DNA of 64,000 bases from JAMXLO01 sp963812505 (GTDB taxonomy: Bacteria; Pseudomonadota; Alphaproteobacteria; Acetobacterales; Acetobacteraceae), in assembly GCA_963812505.1 (NCBI GenBank), contig CAWEVM010000027.1, forward strand, positions 186,001 to 250,000. Direction: 5' to 3'. Shown one piece after another: positions 8,191-15,060 of this stretch (positions are counted from its first letter, which is position 1; the number at the start of each line of letters is the position of its first letter). A model generated the notes under the pieces. It had not been told where the DNA came from. It worked only from the letters and a program-made list of their open reading frames with translations, and searched no databases. The position numbers and the translations under genes are program-made.

Positions 8191-9606
8191 ATGACGACCA
8201 TCGTTATCGATCCGGTCACCCGCATCGAGGGCCACGCGAAGATCACCATCCACCTCGATGACGAAGGCAATGTCGTGGACACAGCCTTCCATGTCACACA
8301 GCTCCGCGGGTTCGAGAAATTCTGCGAGGGCCGGCCGTTCTATGAAATGCCGTCGATCACCGCACGCATCTGCGGCATCTGTCCGATCAGCCACCTGCTC
8401 ACCTCGGCCAAGGCCTGCGAAGCCATCATGAGCGTGCGCATCCCGCCGACAGCGGCGAAGCTTCGCGAAATCATGCATTGCGGGCAGGTCATCCAGTCCC
8501 ACGCGTTGAGCTTCTTCCATCTCTCGGCGCCTGACCTTCTGCTTGGCTTCGACTCCGATCCGGCACGGCGAAACCTGGTCGGCGTCATCGAGGACCACCC
8601 GCAGCTTGCCAAAGACGGCATCGCGCTGCGCAGATTTGGCCAGCAGGTCATCGCCGGCCTGGCAGGCGAGCGCATCCATCCGTCGTGGACCGTCCCCGGC
8701 GGCGTCAATGCGCCATTGGACCCCGCAGTCCGCGACCGCATCCTGGCGGCTCTGCCGGATGCGAAGACGCTGGCATTGCGTACTCTGAGCTTCTTCAAGG
8801 ACGTGGTCGACCAGTTCAGCGATGAGATCGCGGTGTTCGGCTCCACTCCCACGATGTACGCCGGACTCGTCGACGACCACGACAACATGCAGCTTTACGA
8901 TGGCGGCCTGCGCTTCGTCGACGCCGCGGGCGAGACTGTGGTCGATCGCATGGCCGCCGAGGACTATCAGCAGTACATCGGCGAGGCGACGGTACCGCGC
9001 TCATTTCTGAAGGCACCATACTTCAAGCCGCGCGGTTATCCGGATGGGACCTACCGCGTGGGACCTCTGGCACGGCTGAATGTCGTGGCCCGCTGCGGCA
9101 CCGAAGCGGCGGATAGCGAATTCGCCGAGTACCACGAGAGATTCGGCAAGGTGGTGCAAAGCTCCTTCCACTTCCATTACGCACGCCTGGTCGAGATCAT
9201 ATATTGCATCGAGCGTATGGAGGCGCTGCTGAACGATGCGGCCATCCTCGATCGGCACGTCCGTGCTCATGCCGGAGTGAACGCGCTGGAGGGCATCGGC
9301 ATGGCCGAGGCGCCGCGAGGCGTGCTGACGCATCACTACAAGGTCAACGAGGACGGCGCGATCGTCTGGGCAAACCTCATCATCGCGACCGGGCACAACA
9401 ATCTCTCGATTGGCCGGAGCATTGGCCAGGTCAGTCGCCATTACATCGATGGCAAGCGGATTACCGACGGCATGCTCAACCGCGTGCAGGCGGTGTTGCG
9501 GGCCTATGACCCGTGCCTGAGTTGCTCAACGCATGCCGGTCAGTATCCGGTGGAGCTTCGGTTGCTGGATGCCGACGGCACCATGCTGGATTCGGTGCGC
9601 GCCTGA
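8191..9606 (+). CDS. hoxH: [NiFe] hydrogenase large subunit HoxH
   Basis: Catalytic subunit holding the NiFe(CN)2CO centre. The 471-residue protein carries both ligand motifs: N-terminal RICGICP (C61, C64) and C-terminal DPCLSCSTH (C442, C445, H448). The 23 residues after H448 form the peptide removed by a maturation protease after metal insertion. Motif form and cytoplasmic partners place it with group 3 (3d-like) bidirectional hydrogenases; subgroup is an inference. ATG at 8191 has GAGGAG 7 nt upstream. Hyp maturation genes are not in the window. The 3' end overlaps the convergent hoxW frame by about 67 bases. Confidence 0.95.
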   Translation: MTTIVIDPVTRIEGHAKITIHLDDEGNVVDTAFHVTQLRGFEKFCEGRPFYEMPSITARICGICPISHLLTSAKACEAIMSVRIPPTAAKLREIMHCGQVIQSHALSFFHLSAPDLLLGFDSDPARRNLVGVIEDHPQLAKDGIALRRFGQQVIAGLAGERIHPSWTVPGGVNAPLDPAVRDRILAALPDAKTLALRTLSFFKDVVDQFSDEIAVFGSTPTMYAGLVDDHDNMQLYDGGLRFVDAAGETVVDRMAAEDYQQYIGEATVPRSFLKAPYFKPRGYPDGTYRVGPLARLNVVARCGTEAADSEFAEYHERFGKVVQSSFHFHYARLVEIIYCIERMEALLNDAAILDRHVRAHAGVNALEGIGMAEAPRGVLTHHYKVNEDGAIVWANLIIATGHNNLSIGRSIGQVSRHYIDGKRITDGMLNRVQAVLRAYDPCLSCSTHAGQYPVELRLLDADGTMLDSVRA

Positions 9607-10046
9607 TCCAGCACGAGTTGCCGGACCGTCGCGACCACCTCCGGCAGCCCGGCAGAGACAGCGGCGGACAGTCCCTCCCCCAGATCGAAAGAGGCCGCGC
9701 CAACTTTGACAAGGAATGCATCCGGAGTTCGGCCGTAGAGCTTTGCGGTCATGAACAGGAGCGTTCGCGGGTCAACGTGATGCTCCAGGCCCGACGACAG
9801 CGGTGCGGCCTGCACCGTCGTCACCAGAATGGTACCAGGCTGGAGGTCACCCGCGGCGTCGATGAAGACGACAAGATCCGCAACGTTGATGCACTCGGCC
9901 AGTTCCGGCATGAGCTGGTGACACGCGATCACCTCGGCACCTTCGATGGCAGCCTCACCAGCAAGCGCTCGGGCAACCACCTGACCCACCGCGTCGTCGC
10001 CGCGCAGCGTATTACCGTAGCCGATAACGAGCGCCTTTCTGGTCAC
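9540..10046 (-). CDS. hoxW: [NiFe] hydrogenase maturation protease (HoxW/HycI family)
   Basis: Endopeptidase expected to trim the C-terminal peptide of HoxH after nickel insertion. The family signature ALVIGYGNTLRGDDAVG lies at the N-terminus. Predicted metal-binding acidic/His residues are in GDDAVG, FIDAA and GLEHHVDP. GTG at 10046 is preferred: it lies directly before the signature, 13 nt after the SDR stop, whereas the upstream ATG at 10109 overlaps the SDR gene. About 22 C-terminal residues are encoded antisense to the end of hoxH, so the functional C-terminus may be shorter in relatives. It runs opposite to the hox operon and may be expressed with the SDR gene. Confidence 0.88.
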   Translation of the reverse strand: MTRKALVIGYGNTLRGDDAVGQVVARALAGEAAIEGAEVIACHQLMPELAECINVADLVVFIDAAGDLQPGTILVTTVQAAPLSSGLEHHVDPRTLLFMTAKLYGRTPDAFLVKVGAASFDLGEGLSAAVSAGLPEVVATVRQLVLDQARTESSMVPSASSNRSSTGY

Positions 10047-10059
10047 AGCTTCAGCAGTC

Positions 10060-10884
10060 TCAGCGCTGCACCTGATAACGTTCCATGATCGGTGCCAGCA
10101 GCCCACCACCGCCGTTCATCGCCAAATTCCCGCCATCCATCGGAATCGCCGCACCGGTGATCCACTCGGCAGCATCCGACGCCAGCAGCACCGCCAGTCC
10201 CTTGATGTCGTCGGGTTCGCCAAAACGTCCCGCCGGAATACCGCGCAGAAACGTCTCGCGCAGCCACGGATCGGCAGCCATGCGCGGCCCCAAACCATTG
10301 TCGCCGAGTACTTGCGCCGGCAGGATGCAGTTCACCCGTACGCCTCGTCCGGCCCATTCGGTGCTCAGCTCGCGCGTCATCTGGATCACCGCCGCCATCG
10401 CCATGCCGTAGACCGATTGCGCCCGACTCAGCGATGACACGCCGGCGATCGAGCCGATACTGACGATGCTGCCCTTGCCCTGCGCCAGCATTCGCCGGCC
10501 GGCCAGCTGGCAGGTGTAGTAGCGACTGATCACCAGGTTGTGGAACGTGGCGTTGATATCCGCGAGCGTCATGTCCTCGGCTGCGCCAGCCTTCGCCTCG
10601 CCCGCCACGTTGCCGAGGAAATCCACCCGGCCGAATTCGCGATCCACTGTGGCGAACACACGATCGATTTGGGCAGTATCAGTTACGTCGCCTGCGATTG
10701 GCAGTGCCTTGCGACCGAGCTCATGGATGCTGTGCGCTGTCGCATCGATGCCGGCCGCGTTCCGGTCCAGCAGCACGAGATCGGCGCCGGCCTCGGCCAA
10801 CGCGAGCGCCATCGCGCGGCCCATGCCTTGCGCGCTGCCGGTCACGACGGCGATCCGGCCGGTCAGATCAAACAGGTTCGTCAT
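10060..10884 (-). CDS. Short-chain dehydrogenase/reductase-fold protein lacking the catalytic Lys
   Basis: A 274-residue classical-SDR-like protein with TGSAQGMG near residue 15 (nucleotide binding), GDVTD, GNVAG in place of NNAG, and the conserved Ser in VSIGS. The catalytic YxxxK is replaced by YGMAM: Tyr is present, but the Lys position is Met and no Lys follows nearby. This predicts loss of, or a change in, normal dehydrogenase chemistry. ATG at 10884 is used because the ATG at 10920 would extend through repeat DNA. It lies upstream of hoxW on the same strand. A palindrome-containing leader shared with the next gene precedes it. Confidence 0.85.
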   Translation of the reverse strand: MTNLFDLTGRIAVVTGSAQGMGRAMALALAEAGADLVLLDRNAAGIDATAHSIHELGRKALPIAGDVTDTAQIDRVFATVDREFGRVDFLGNVAGEAKAGAAEDMTLADINATFHNLVISRYYTCQLAGRRMLAQGKGSIVSIGSIAGVSSLSRAQSVYGMAMAAVIQMTRELSTEWAGRGVRVNCILPAQVLGDNGLGPRMAADPWLRETFLRGIPAGRFGEPDDIKGLAVLLASDAAEWITGAAIPMDGGNLAMNGGGGLLAPIMERYQVQR

Positions 10885-10900
10885 TGGGTCATCTTGTTCC

Positions 10901-10932
10901 GCAAGCTTGCAGGAAGACAAGCTTGCAGGAAG
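10901..10932 (-). promoter_or_regulatory. Duplicated leader element upstream of the SDR gene
   Basis: Read on the minus strand, TTCCTGCAAGCTTG occurs twice in tandem. The copy nearest the start contains the perfect palindrome GCAAGCTTGC (10901-10910), ending 16 nt before the ATG. The same core with one change lies before the class V aminotransferase start (12173-12187). This suggests a shared operator for the two genes; no known regulator was recognised. Confidence 0.45.
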
Positions 10933-10983
10933 AAAGGCATGTTTCGACGGCTGATCGCGTTCGACGTCTGCGGGCGCGCGCGA

Positions 10984-12159
10984 CTACGCCAGTGCGGCGA
11001 CCGCCGCCGCGAAGCGCGTCACCTCCTCTTCGGTGTTGTAGTAGTGCACGGACGCGCGCACGAAACTGGGCAATCGGCGCGACTGGGCATCGAGCAGCGT
11101 TGGACCCGGTGCTGATCGGTGGCAATTCATGCGTCGCTGTCCCAGTGCCGCGACGATATCATGCGCCGGTTTCCCCTCGACCGCGAAGGTCACGATGCCG
11201 CAGAGGTGGCGCCCGCGGTCGCGGACGCTGACACCGGGGATTTGCGCCAGAAGCCGCCGCAACTCGCCGGCCAGCGTCTCGATGCGTCCTGCCATGTCGG
11301 TAAGATCCCAGCTGAGCGCGTAGTCGACCGCGGCGCCGAGACCGAGCTGGCCTGCGACGTTGCGTTCCCAATTCTCGAAGCGGCGCGCGTCTGGGCGCAG
11401 CACGTAGCGATCGGCTTCGACCCAGGAAGCGGCCTGCAGATCGAGAAAGGGCGGCTCAAGCCGGTCGAGCACGCCGCGCCTTACATAGAGGAATCCGGTC
11501 CCCCGCGGCCCCCGCAGATATTTCCGCCCGGTCGTGGACAGCATGTCGCAGCCGATCGTGGCGACGTCGATCGGCATCTGGCCGATGGATTGGCAGGCGT
11601 CGAGCAGGTAGAGGATATCGTGAGCACGGGCGATGCGCCCGACCTCTGCCGCCGGATTGACCAGCCCACCATTGGTCGGCACGTGCGTGATGGCGATCAA
11701 CTTGACGCGCCGATCGATCATGCGTTCGAGTGCCTCGATATCGAGCTCTCCCGCTGCATCACTCGGCACGATGTCGACGACGGCGCCGGTGCGCCGTGCG
11801 ACCTGCAGGAAGGCAAGGTAGTTGCTGAGGTACTCGGCTTCGGCGGTGAGGATGCGATCGCCGGACGTGAAGCCGATGGAATAGAACGCCATGTCCCAGG
11901 CCACGGTGGCGTTCTCGACCAGCGCGATCTCCGTCCGGTCGGCGTTCAGAAGTCGCGCGATCGAATCGTAGACCGCTTCGATCCGGTCGTCGGCTGCGGC
12001 GGCTGCCTCGTAGCCACCGATCTCGGCCTCGAGCCTCAGGTGACGCAGCTGCGCCTCCAGCACCGGCGTCGGCATCAGCGCCGCGCCCGCATTGTTGAAG
12101 TGCAGGATTTTGTTCACTGCCGGTGTGTCCCGGCGTGCCCGCTCGATATCGATGGGCAT
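10984..12159 (-). CDS. Class V (cysteine-desulfurase-fold) PLP aminotransferase
   Basis: A 391-residue fold-type I PLP enzyme of aminotransferase class V. Seen: substrate-side FNNAGAALMP at the N-terminus, the PLP-phosphate/ring region (ATVAWDMAF), the Asp-bearing LLDACQSIGQMP, and the Schiff-base Lys in STTGRKYLRGPRGTGF. The length is normal. No mobile-loop Cys typical of IscS-type desulfurases is evident, so a lyase or aminotransferase role (for example isopenicillin-N-epimerase-like or EgtE-like) is possible but not assignable. ATG at 12159. It shares a leader motif with the downstream SDR gene, hinting at co-regulation. Confidence 0.88.
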   Translation of the reverse strand: MPIDIERARRDTPAVNKILHFNNAGAALMPTPVLEAQLRHLRLEAEIGGYEAAAAADDRIEAVYDSIARLLNADRTEIALVENATVAWDMAFYSIGFTSGDRILTAEAEYLSNYLAFLQVARRTGAVVDIVPSDAAGELDIEALERMIDRRVKLIAITHVPTNGGLVNPAAEVGRIARAHDILYLLDACQSIGQMPIDVATIGCDMLSTTGRKYLRGPRGTGFLYVRRGVLDRLEPPFLDLQAASWVEADRYVLRPDARRFENWERNVAGQLGLGAAVDYALSWDLTDMAGRIETLAGELRRLLAQIPGVSVRDRGRHLCGIVTFAVEGKPAHDIVAALGQRRMNCHRSAPGPTLLDAQSRRLPSFVRASVHYYNTEEEVTRFAAAVAALA

Positions 12160-12172
12160 GGAAGTCTTCTCC

Positions 12173-12187
12173 GCATGCTTGCAGGAA
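12173..12187 (-). promoter_or_regulatory. Leader element upstream of the aminotransferase, matching the SDR leader
   Basis: Minus-strand TTCCTGCAAGCATGC lies 14-28 nt before the aminotransferase ATG. It matches the copies at 10901-10932, with an A replacing a T at the palindrome centre, and the following bases (GGA) also agree. Position and half-palindromic form suggest a regulator site. Confidence 0.42.
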
Positions 12188-12342
12188 ATCGATCCTTCCC
12201 ACGGTGTGGAGCGCGGGTGCGGGTGTCAAGCCGCTGCTGTTGCCGCAAACCAGTCAAACTGCCCGATTGCTTTCGACGGCTGAGGGGTTACGCTCATGCG
12301 CATTAGAAGGCGCCGGCCGTTCCAACAGCAATTGAGGTTGCG

Positions 12343-12951
12343 ATGCCCGAACCTGAACGCATCGATCGGCGACGCGCTGCACTGATCGCCTACGACGCCT
12401 GCCGGCGCGCGCTGACGCCGTCGGATCCGGCGCGGAGAACGGCGATGCGTCCCGTGCTCGATGCCTGGGTGCAGATGATCGCGGCCGCGCGGGCGGGCGG
12501 CGTGCCGGTGATCTATACGACCCCCGTCAGCCGCGCCGATGGTGCCGATGTCGTCATGCTGCCGACCGACCTTTCGGCGGAGACCGGAGTGCCGCCACTC
12601 ACCAACGGTATTGAAGGCACGGCAGAGGCCGGCTTCCCCGACGAGATCGCGCCAGCTCCCGAGGATTACGTCTTCCTCAAGCGCCGCCCGAGTGCCTTCT
12701 ACGGAACGGGCGTCGCTGAGCTGCTGCACATGCTGCGGCGCGACGTCATCATCATAGGCGGGGGCGCCACCAATCGTGGCGTCGAGACGAGCGTGCGCGA
12801 GGCGTTCAGCATGGACATCGCGTCCGTCGTGGTGCGCGAATGCTGCTGGAGCAGCGATACCGCCGCCCACGCCTACAGCCTCGACAAGGCGATGAAGATG
12901 TACGCGCGCATCCGGAGTCTCGATCAGGTCGCGGCGATGCTGCGGGAGTGA
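12343..12951 (+). CDS. Isochorismatase-fold hydrolase lacking the nucleophilic Cys
   Basis: A 202-residue cysteine-hydrolase (isochorismatase) superfamily member. The Asp (LIAYDACR) and Lys (FLKRRPSAFYGTG) of the triad are present. At the nucleophile position the motif reads GGATNRGVETSVREAF, with Gly where amidohydrolases have Cys. True isochorismatases of the EntB/PhzD type also lack this Cys, so a vinyl-ether hydrolase or non-covalent mechanism is possible. It is transcribed divergently from the aminotransferase, and no siderophore or phenazine genes are nearby. Start ATG 12343. Confidence 0.82.
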   Translation: MPEPERIDRRRAALIAYDACRRALTPSDPARRTAMRPVLDAWVQMIAAARAGGVPVIYTTPVSRADGADVVMLPTDLSAETGVPPLTNGIEGTAEAGFPDEIAPAPEDYVFLKRRPSAFYGTGVAELLHMLRRDVIIIGGGATNRGVETSVREAFSMDIASVVVRECCWSSDTAAHAYSLDKAMKMYARIRSLDQVAAMLRE

Positions 12952-13296
12952 GGGGGGTCGTTACATAGGGCGACTGCCCCTGATTGGCGCTGATCATGGT
13001 GCTTGCTTGCGTCTTATTTCAACACAAAGAAACAGGGAGGACCGCGGAGGACACGGAGCAGTAGCCGATGCGCTACGCGCGACGCGCCATCGTGCTTCCT
13101 TCGTGTCCTCCCTCTTCCTCCGTGTTAGAAAAGCCAAAGCTCCTTCCTCCCTTTCGTCACGGGCAAAGCGAATTCAGCCTGGGACACGCACCGAGACCAC
13201 GCACTCAGGGGGGGACGCTGGCAGAAGCGGCAGCCTTCTTGCATGCTGCAACGCAGCAAGCCCGCCCCGCAACGCGCACGAACGAGATCCGTCACG
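12952..13296. other. Intergenic region with imperfect palindrome
   Basis: A 345-base gap; no convincing gene. It contains an imperfect inverted repeat described separately (13019-13130). Frames crossing it are uninterrupted only by chance and show no motifs. Confidence 0.6.
13019..13130. repeat. Imperfect long inverted repeat (purine-rich arm / pyrimidine-rich arm)
   Basis: The left arm (about 13019-13057) contains AACACAAAGAAACAGGGAGGAC and GGAGGACACGG. The right arm (about 13095-13130) is largely its reverse complement (CGTGTCCTCCCTCTTCCTCC, then GTGTTAGAA). The loop is about 37 bases. Arms match with several mismatches. It resembles the palindrome at 38551-38668 in style and intergenic placement. 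No transposase is associated. Confidence 0.6.
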
Positions 13297-14598
13297 ATGG
13301 CCAAGCGTCAGTTCCACCTCTCCTGGTTCCTCTCGCAGGGCTATGGTCCGAAAGCTTGGCGAGGGAATTGGCCTGGCAGCGACGTGGCGCGCTGGATGAT
13401 GCCCGATCTGTTCCTCGACCTCGCTCGCGGGCTGGAGCGTGCCTGCTTCGATTATTTGATCATCGAGGATTCCTCGATGGTGCCGTACACGTTCCGCGGC
13501 TCGCACGATACTTATTTGCGCTACGCCGCCAGCACGCCCAAGCTCGATCCGGCCGTGCTCGTGCCTTACCTCGCGCAGGCCACCAAGCACCTTGGGCTGA
13601 TCCCGACGCTTTCGGTCACCGAGTACCCACCTTTTCTGCTCGCCAGACTGGTCAACTCGCTCGACCACGTGACCGAGGGGCGTGCCGGCTGGAACTGCGT
13701 CACCAGCAGCAATGACGGTGCGGCACAGAACTACGGCCATCTGCGCCAGCCGCCACACGACGAGCGCTACGACCTTGCCGATGAATTCGCCGACCTTGTC
13801 ACCAGGCTGTGGGACGCCTGGGAGCCTGACGCTGTTGTGCTCGACCGTGACGCGCCGATGTTCGCCGACGGGACAAAAGTCCATCCGGTGAATTTCGAGG
13901 GCAAGTACTTCCGCTGTCGCGGCCCGCTGAATGCGCCTCGTTCGCCACAGGGGCGTCCGCCGATCTGCCAGGCAGGCGGCTCGCCGCGTGGCCAGGAATT
14001 CGCCGCCCGCTGGGCCGACACGATCATCACCGATGCCGGCAGCGTCGAGACCATGAAGGCCTATCGTGCCAATGTCCGTCGGCGCGCCGCTGCTGCGGGA
14101 CGCGACCCCGACAAGGTGAAGGTGCTGTTCCTGGCTTACCCGCTGGTCGACACGACGATGGAGGCCGCGCATGACCGGCGACGCCTGATGCATGAGGACG
14201 CCAACCGGCATCTCGACATGCAGCTATCCAGCATGTCGCGTCTGACCAACATCGACTTCTCGAAGTTCGATCCGGACGAGCCGCTGCCCGAGATGCACAC
14301 CAATGGCCATCAGTCGTCGCTGGCCAAGTGGATCGGCAAGACGCCGCGCGAGGTCGCGGTGAGCCAGTCCACCAAAATGGGCATCGACTTCACCGGCACA
14401 GCCGATCACGTGGCGGGCATGATGCAGGAGATCATGGAGGAGGTCGGTGGCGACGGGTTCCTGTTCTTCAACGCATATTTCGACCGGCGCTACATCATGG
14501 AAGTGTGCGATGGACTGGTGCCGGCGTTGCAGCGCCGCGGACTGACGCGAACGCACTATGCCCATAAGCACTTCAAGGACAACCTGATGGAATTCTAA
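13297..14598 (+). CDS. LLM-class FMN-dependent monooxygenase (NtaA/SnaA/DszA type)
   Basis: A 433-residue bacterial-luciferase-like monooxygenase using reduced FMN supplied by a separate reductase. Typical features: N-terminal FHLSWFLSQGYG, the DYLIIEDSSMVPY segment, SLDHVTEGRAGWNCVTS, the YFRCRGPLNAPRSPQGRPPICQAG substrate/FMN region (given here as landmarks), and the C-terminal helical part. The family oxidises nitrilotriacetate, dibenzothiophene sulfone and similar compounds; the substrate is not predictable. ATG at 13297; the upstream ATG at 13243 lacks support. No flavin reductase gene is adjacent. Confidence 0.9.
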   Translation: MAKRQFHLSWFLSQGYGPKAWRGNWPGSDVARWMMPDLFLDLARGLERACFDYLIIEDSSMVPYTFRGSHDTYLRYAASTPKLDPAVLVPYLAQATKHLGLIPTLSVTEYPPFLLARLVNSLDHVTEGRAGWNCVTSSNDGAAQNYGHLRQPPHDERYDLADEFADLVTRLWDAWEPDAVVLDRDAPMFADGTKVHPVNFEGKYFRCRGPLNAPRSPQGRPPICQAGGSPRGQEFAARWADTIITDAGSVETMKAYRANVRRRAAAAGRDPDKVKVLFLAYPLVDTTMEAAHDRRRLMHEDANRHLDMQLSSMSRLTNIDFSKFDPDEPLPEMHTNGHQSSLAKWIGKTPREVAVSQSTKMGIDFTGTADHVAGMMQEIMEEVGGDGFLFFNAYFDRRYIMEVCDGLVPALQRRGLTRTHYAHKHFKDNLMEF

Positions 14599-14609
14599 AC
14601 CTGCGGCCC

Positions 14610-14933
14610 TCAATATCCGGGATAAGAGTAGCCGTACGGCGCATAATATGGCGGAGGATAGTACGGAGGCGGATAGTAGACGGGGGGAGGGACAAAAACC
14701 GGCGGCGCCACACCTATAAAAGCGCCGCCGCGCCAGCAACAGCTCCAGCGGCCACCGTGCCACCCCCAGTTGCCGCCATGCCAAACACCCCCACCGTGCC
14801 AGCCGCCGCCTCCGCCATGCCAGCCACCACCACCGCCATGCCAGTCGGCACGTGCAGACGGCGCCGTGATGATCAGAAGGCCGACAGCGGCAAGAACTGC
14901 GGCACGCGAGACGCGGAGTGAATTGCGTCGCAT
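14610..14933 (-). CDS. Small secreted Gly/His/Trp-rich and Pro/Tyr-rich protein
   Basis: A 107-residue protein with a signal peptide (MRRNSLRVSRAAVLAAVGLL..., cleavage after SARA). Tandem WHGGGGG-type repeats follow (five WHGG units), then a C-terminal Pro/Tyr tract of PPPYY units. The ATG at 14933 has AAAGGAG 8 nt upstream, fixing the start. His/Trp/Gly repeats suggest a cell-envelope or metal-binding role, but no function is known. It is convergent with the monooxygenase gene. Confidence 0.78.
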   Translation of the reverse strand: MRRNSLRVSRAAVLAAVGLLIITAPSARADWHGGGGGWHGGGGGWHGGGVWHGGNWGWHGGRWSCCWRGGAFIGVAPPVFVPPPVYYPPPYYPPPYYAPYGYSYPGY

Positions 14934-15060
14934 GACGGTCAACTCCTTTAACGGGCGTGCAGTCTTGGCGAACATGGCGGCAGAGTTGTGGCGGAAAAGT
15001 TGACCCGGTGTGAAGACAACCCGCCATGAGCAGAAACGGGTGCGGCGCACCGTCACCGGG

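Noticed and set aside
11119..12306. 395-codon plus-strand ORF antisense to the aminotransferase
   Set aside because: The minus strand encodes an intact PLP enzyme with motifs; the plus frame has none.
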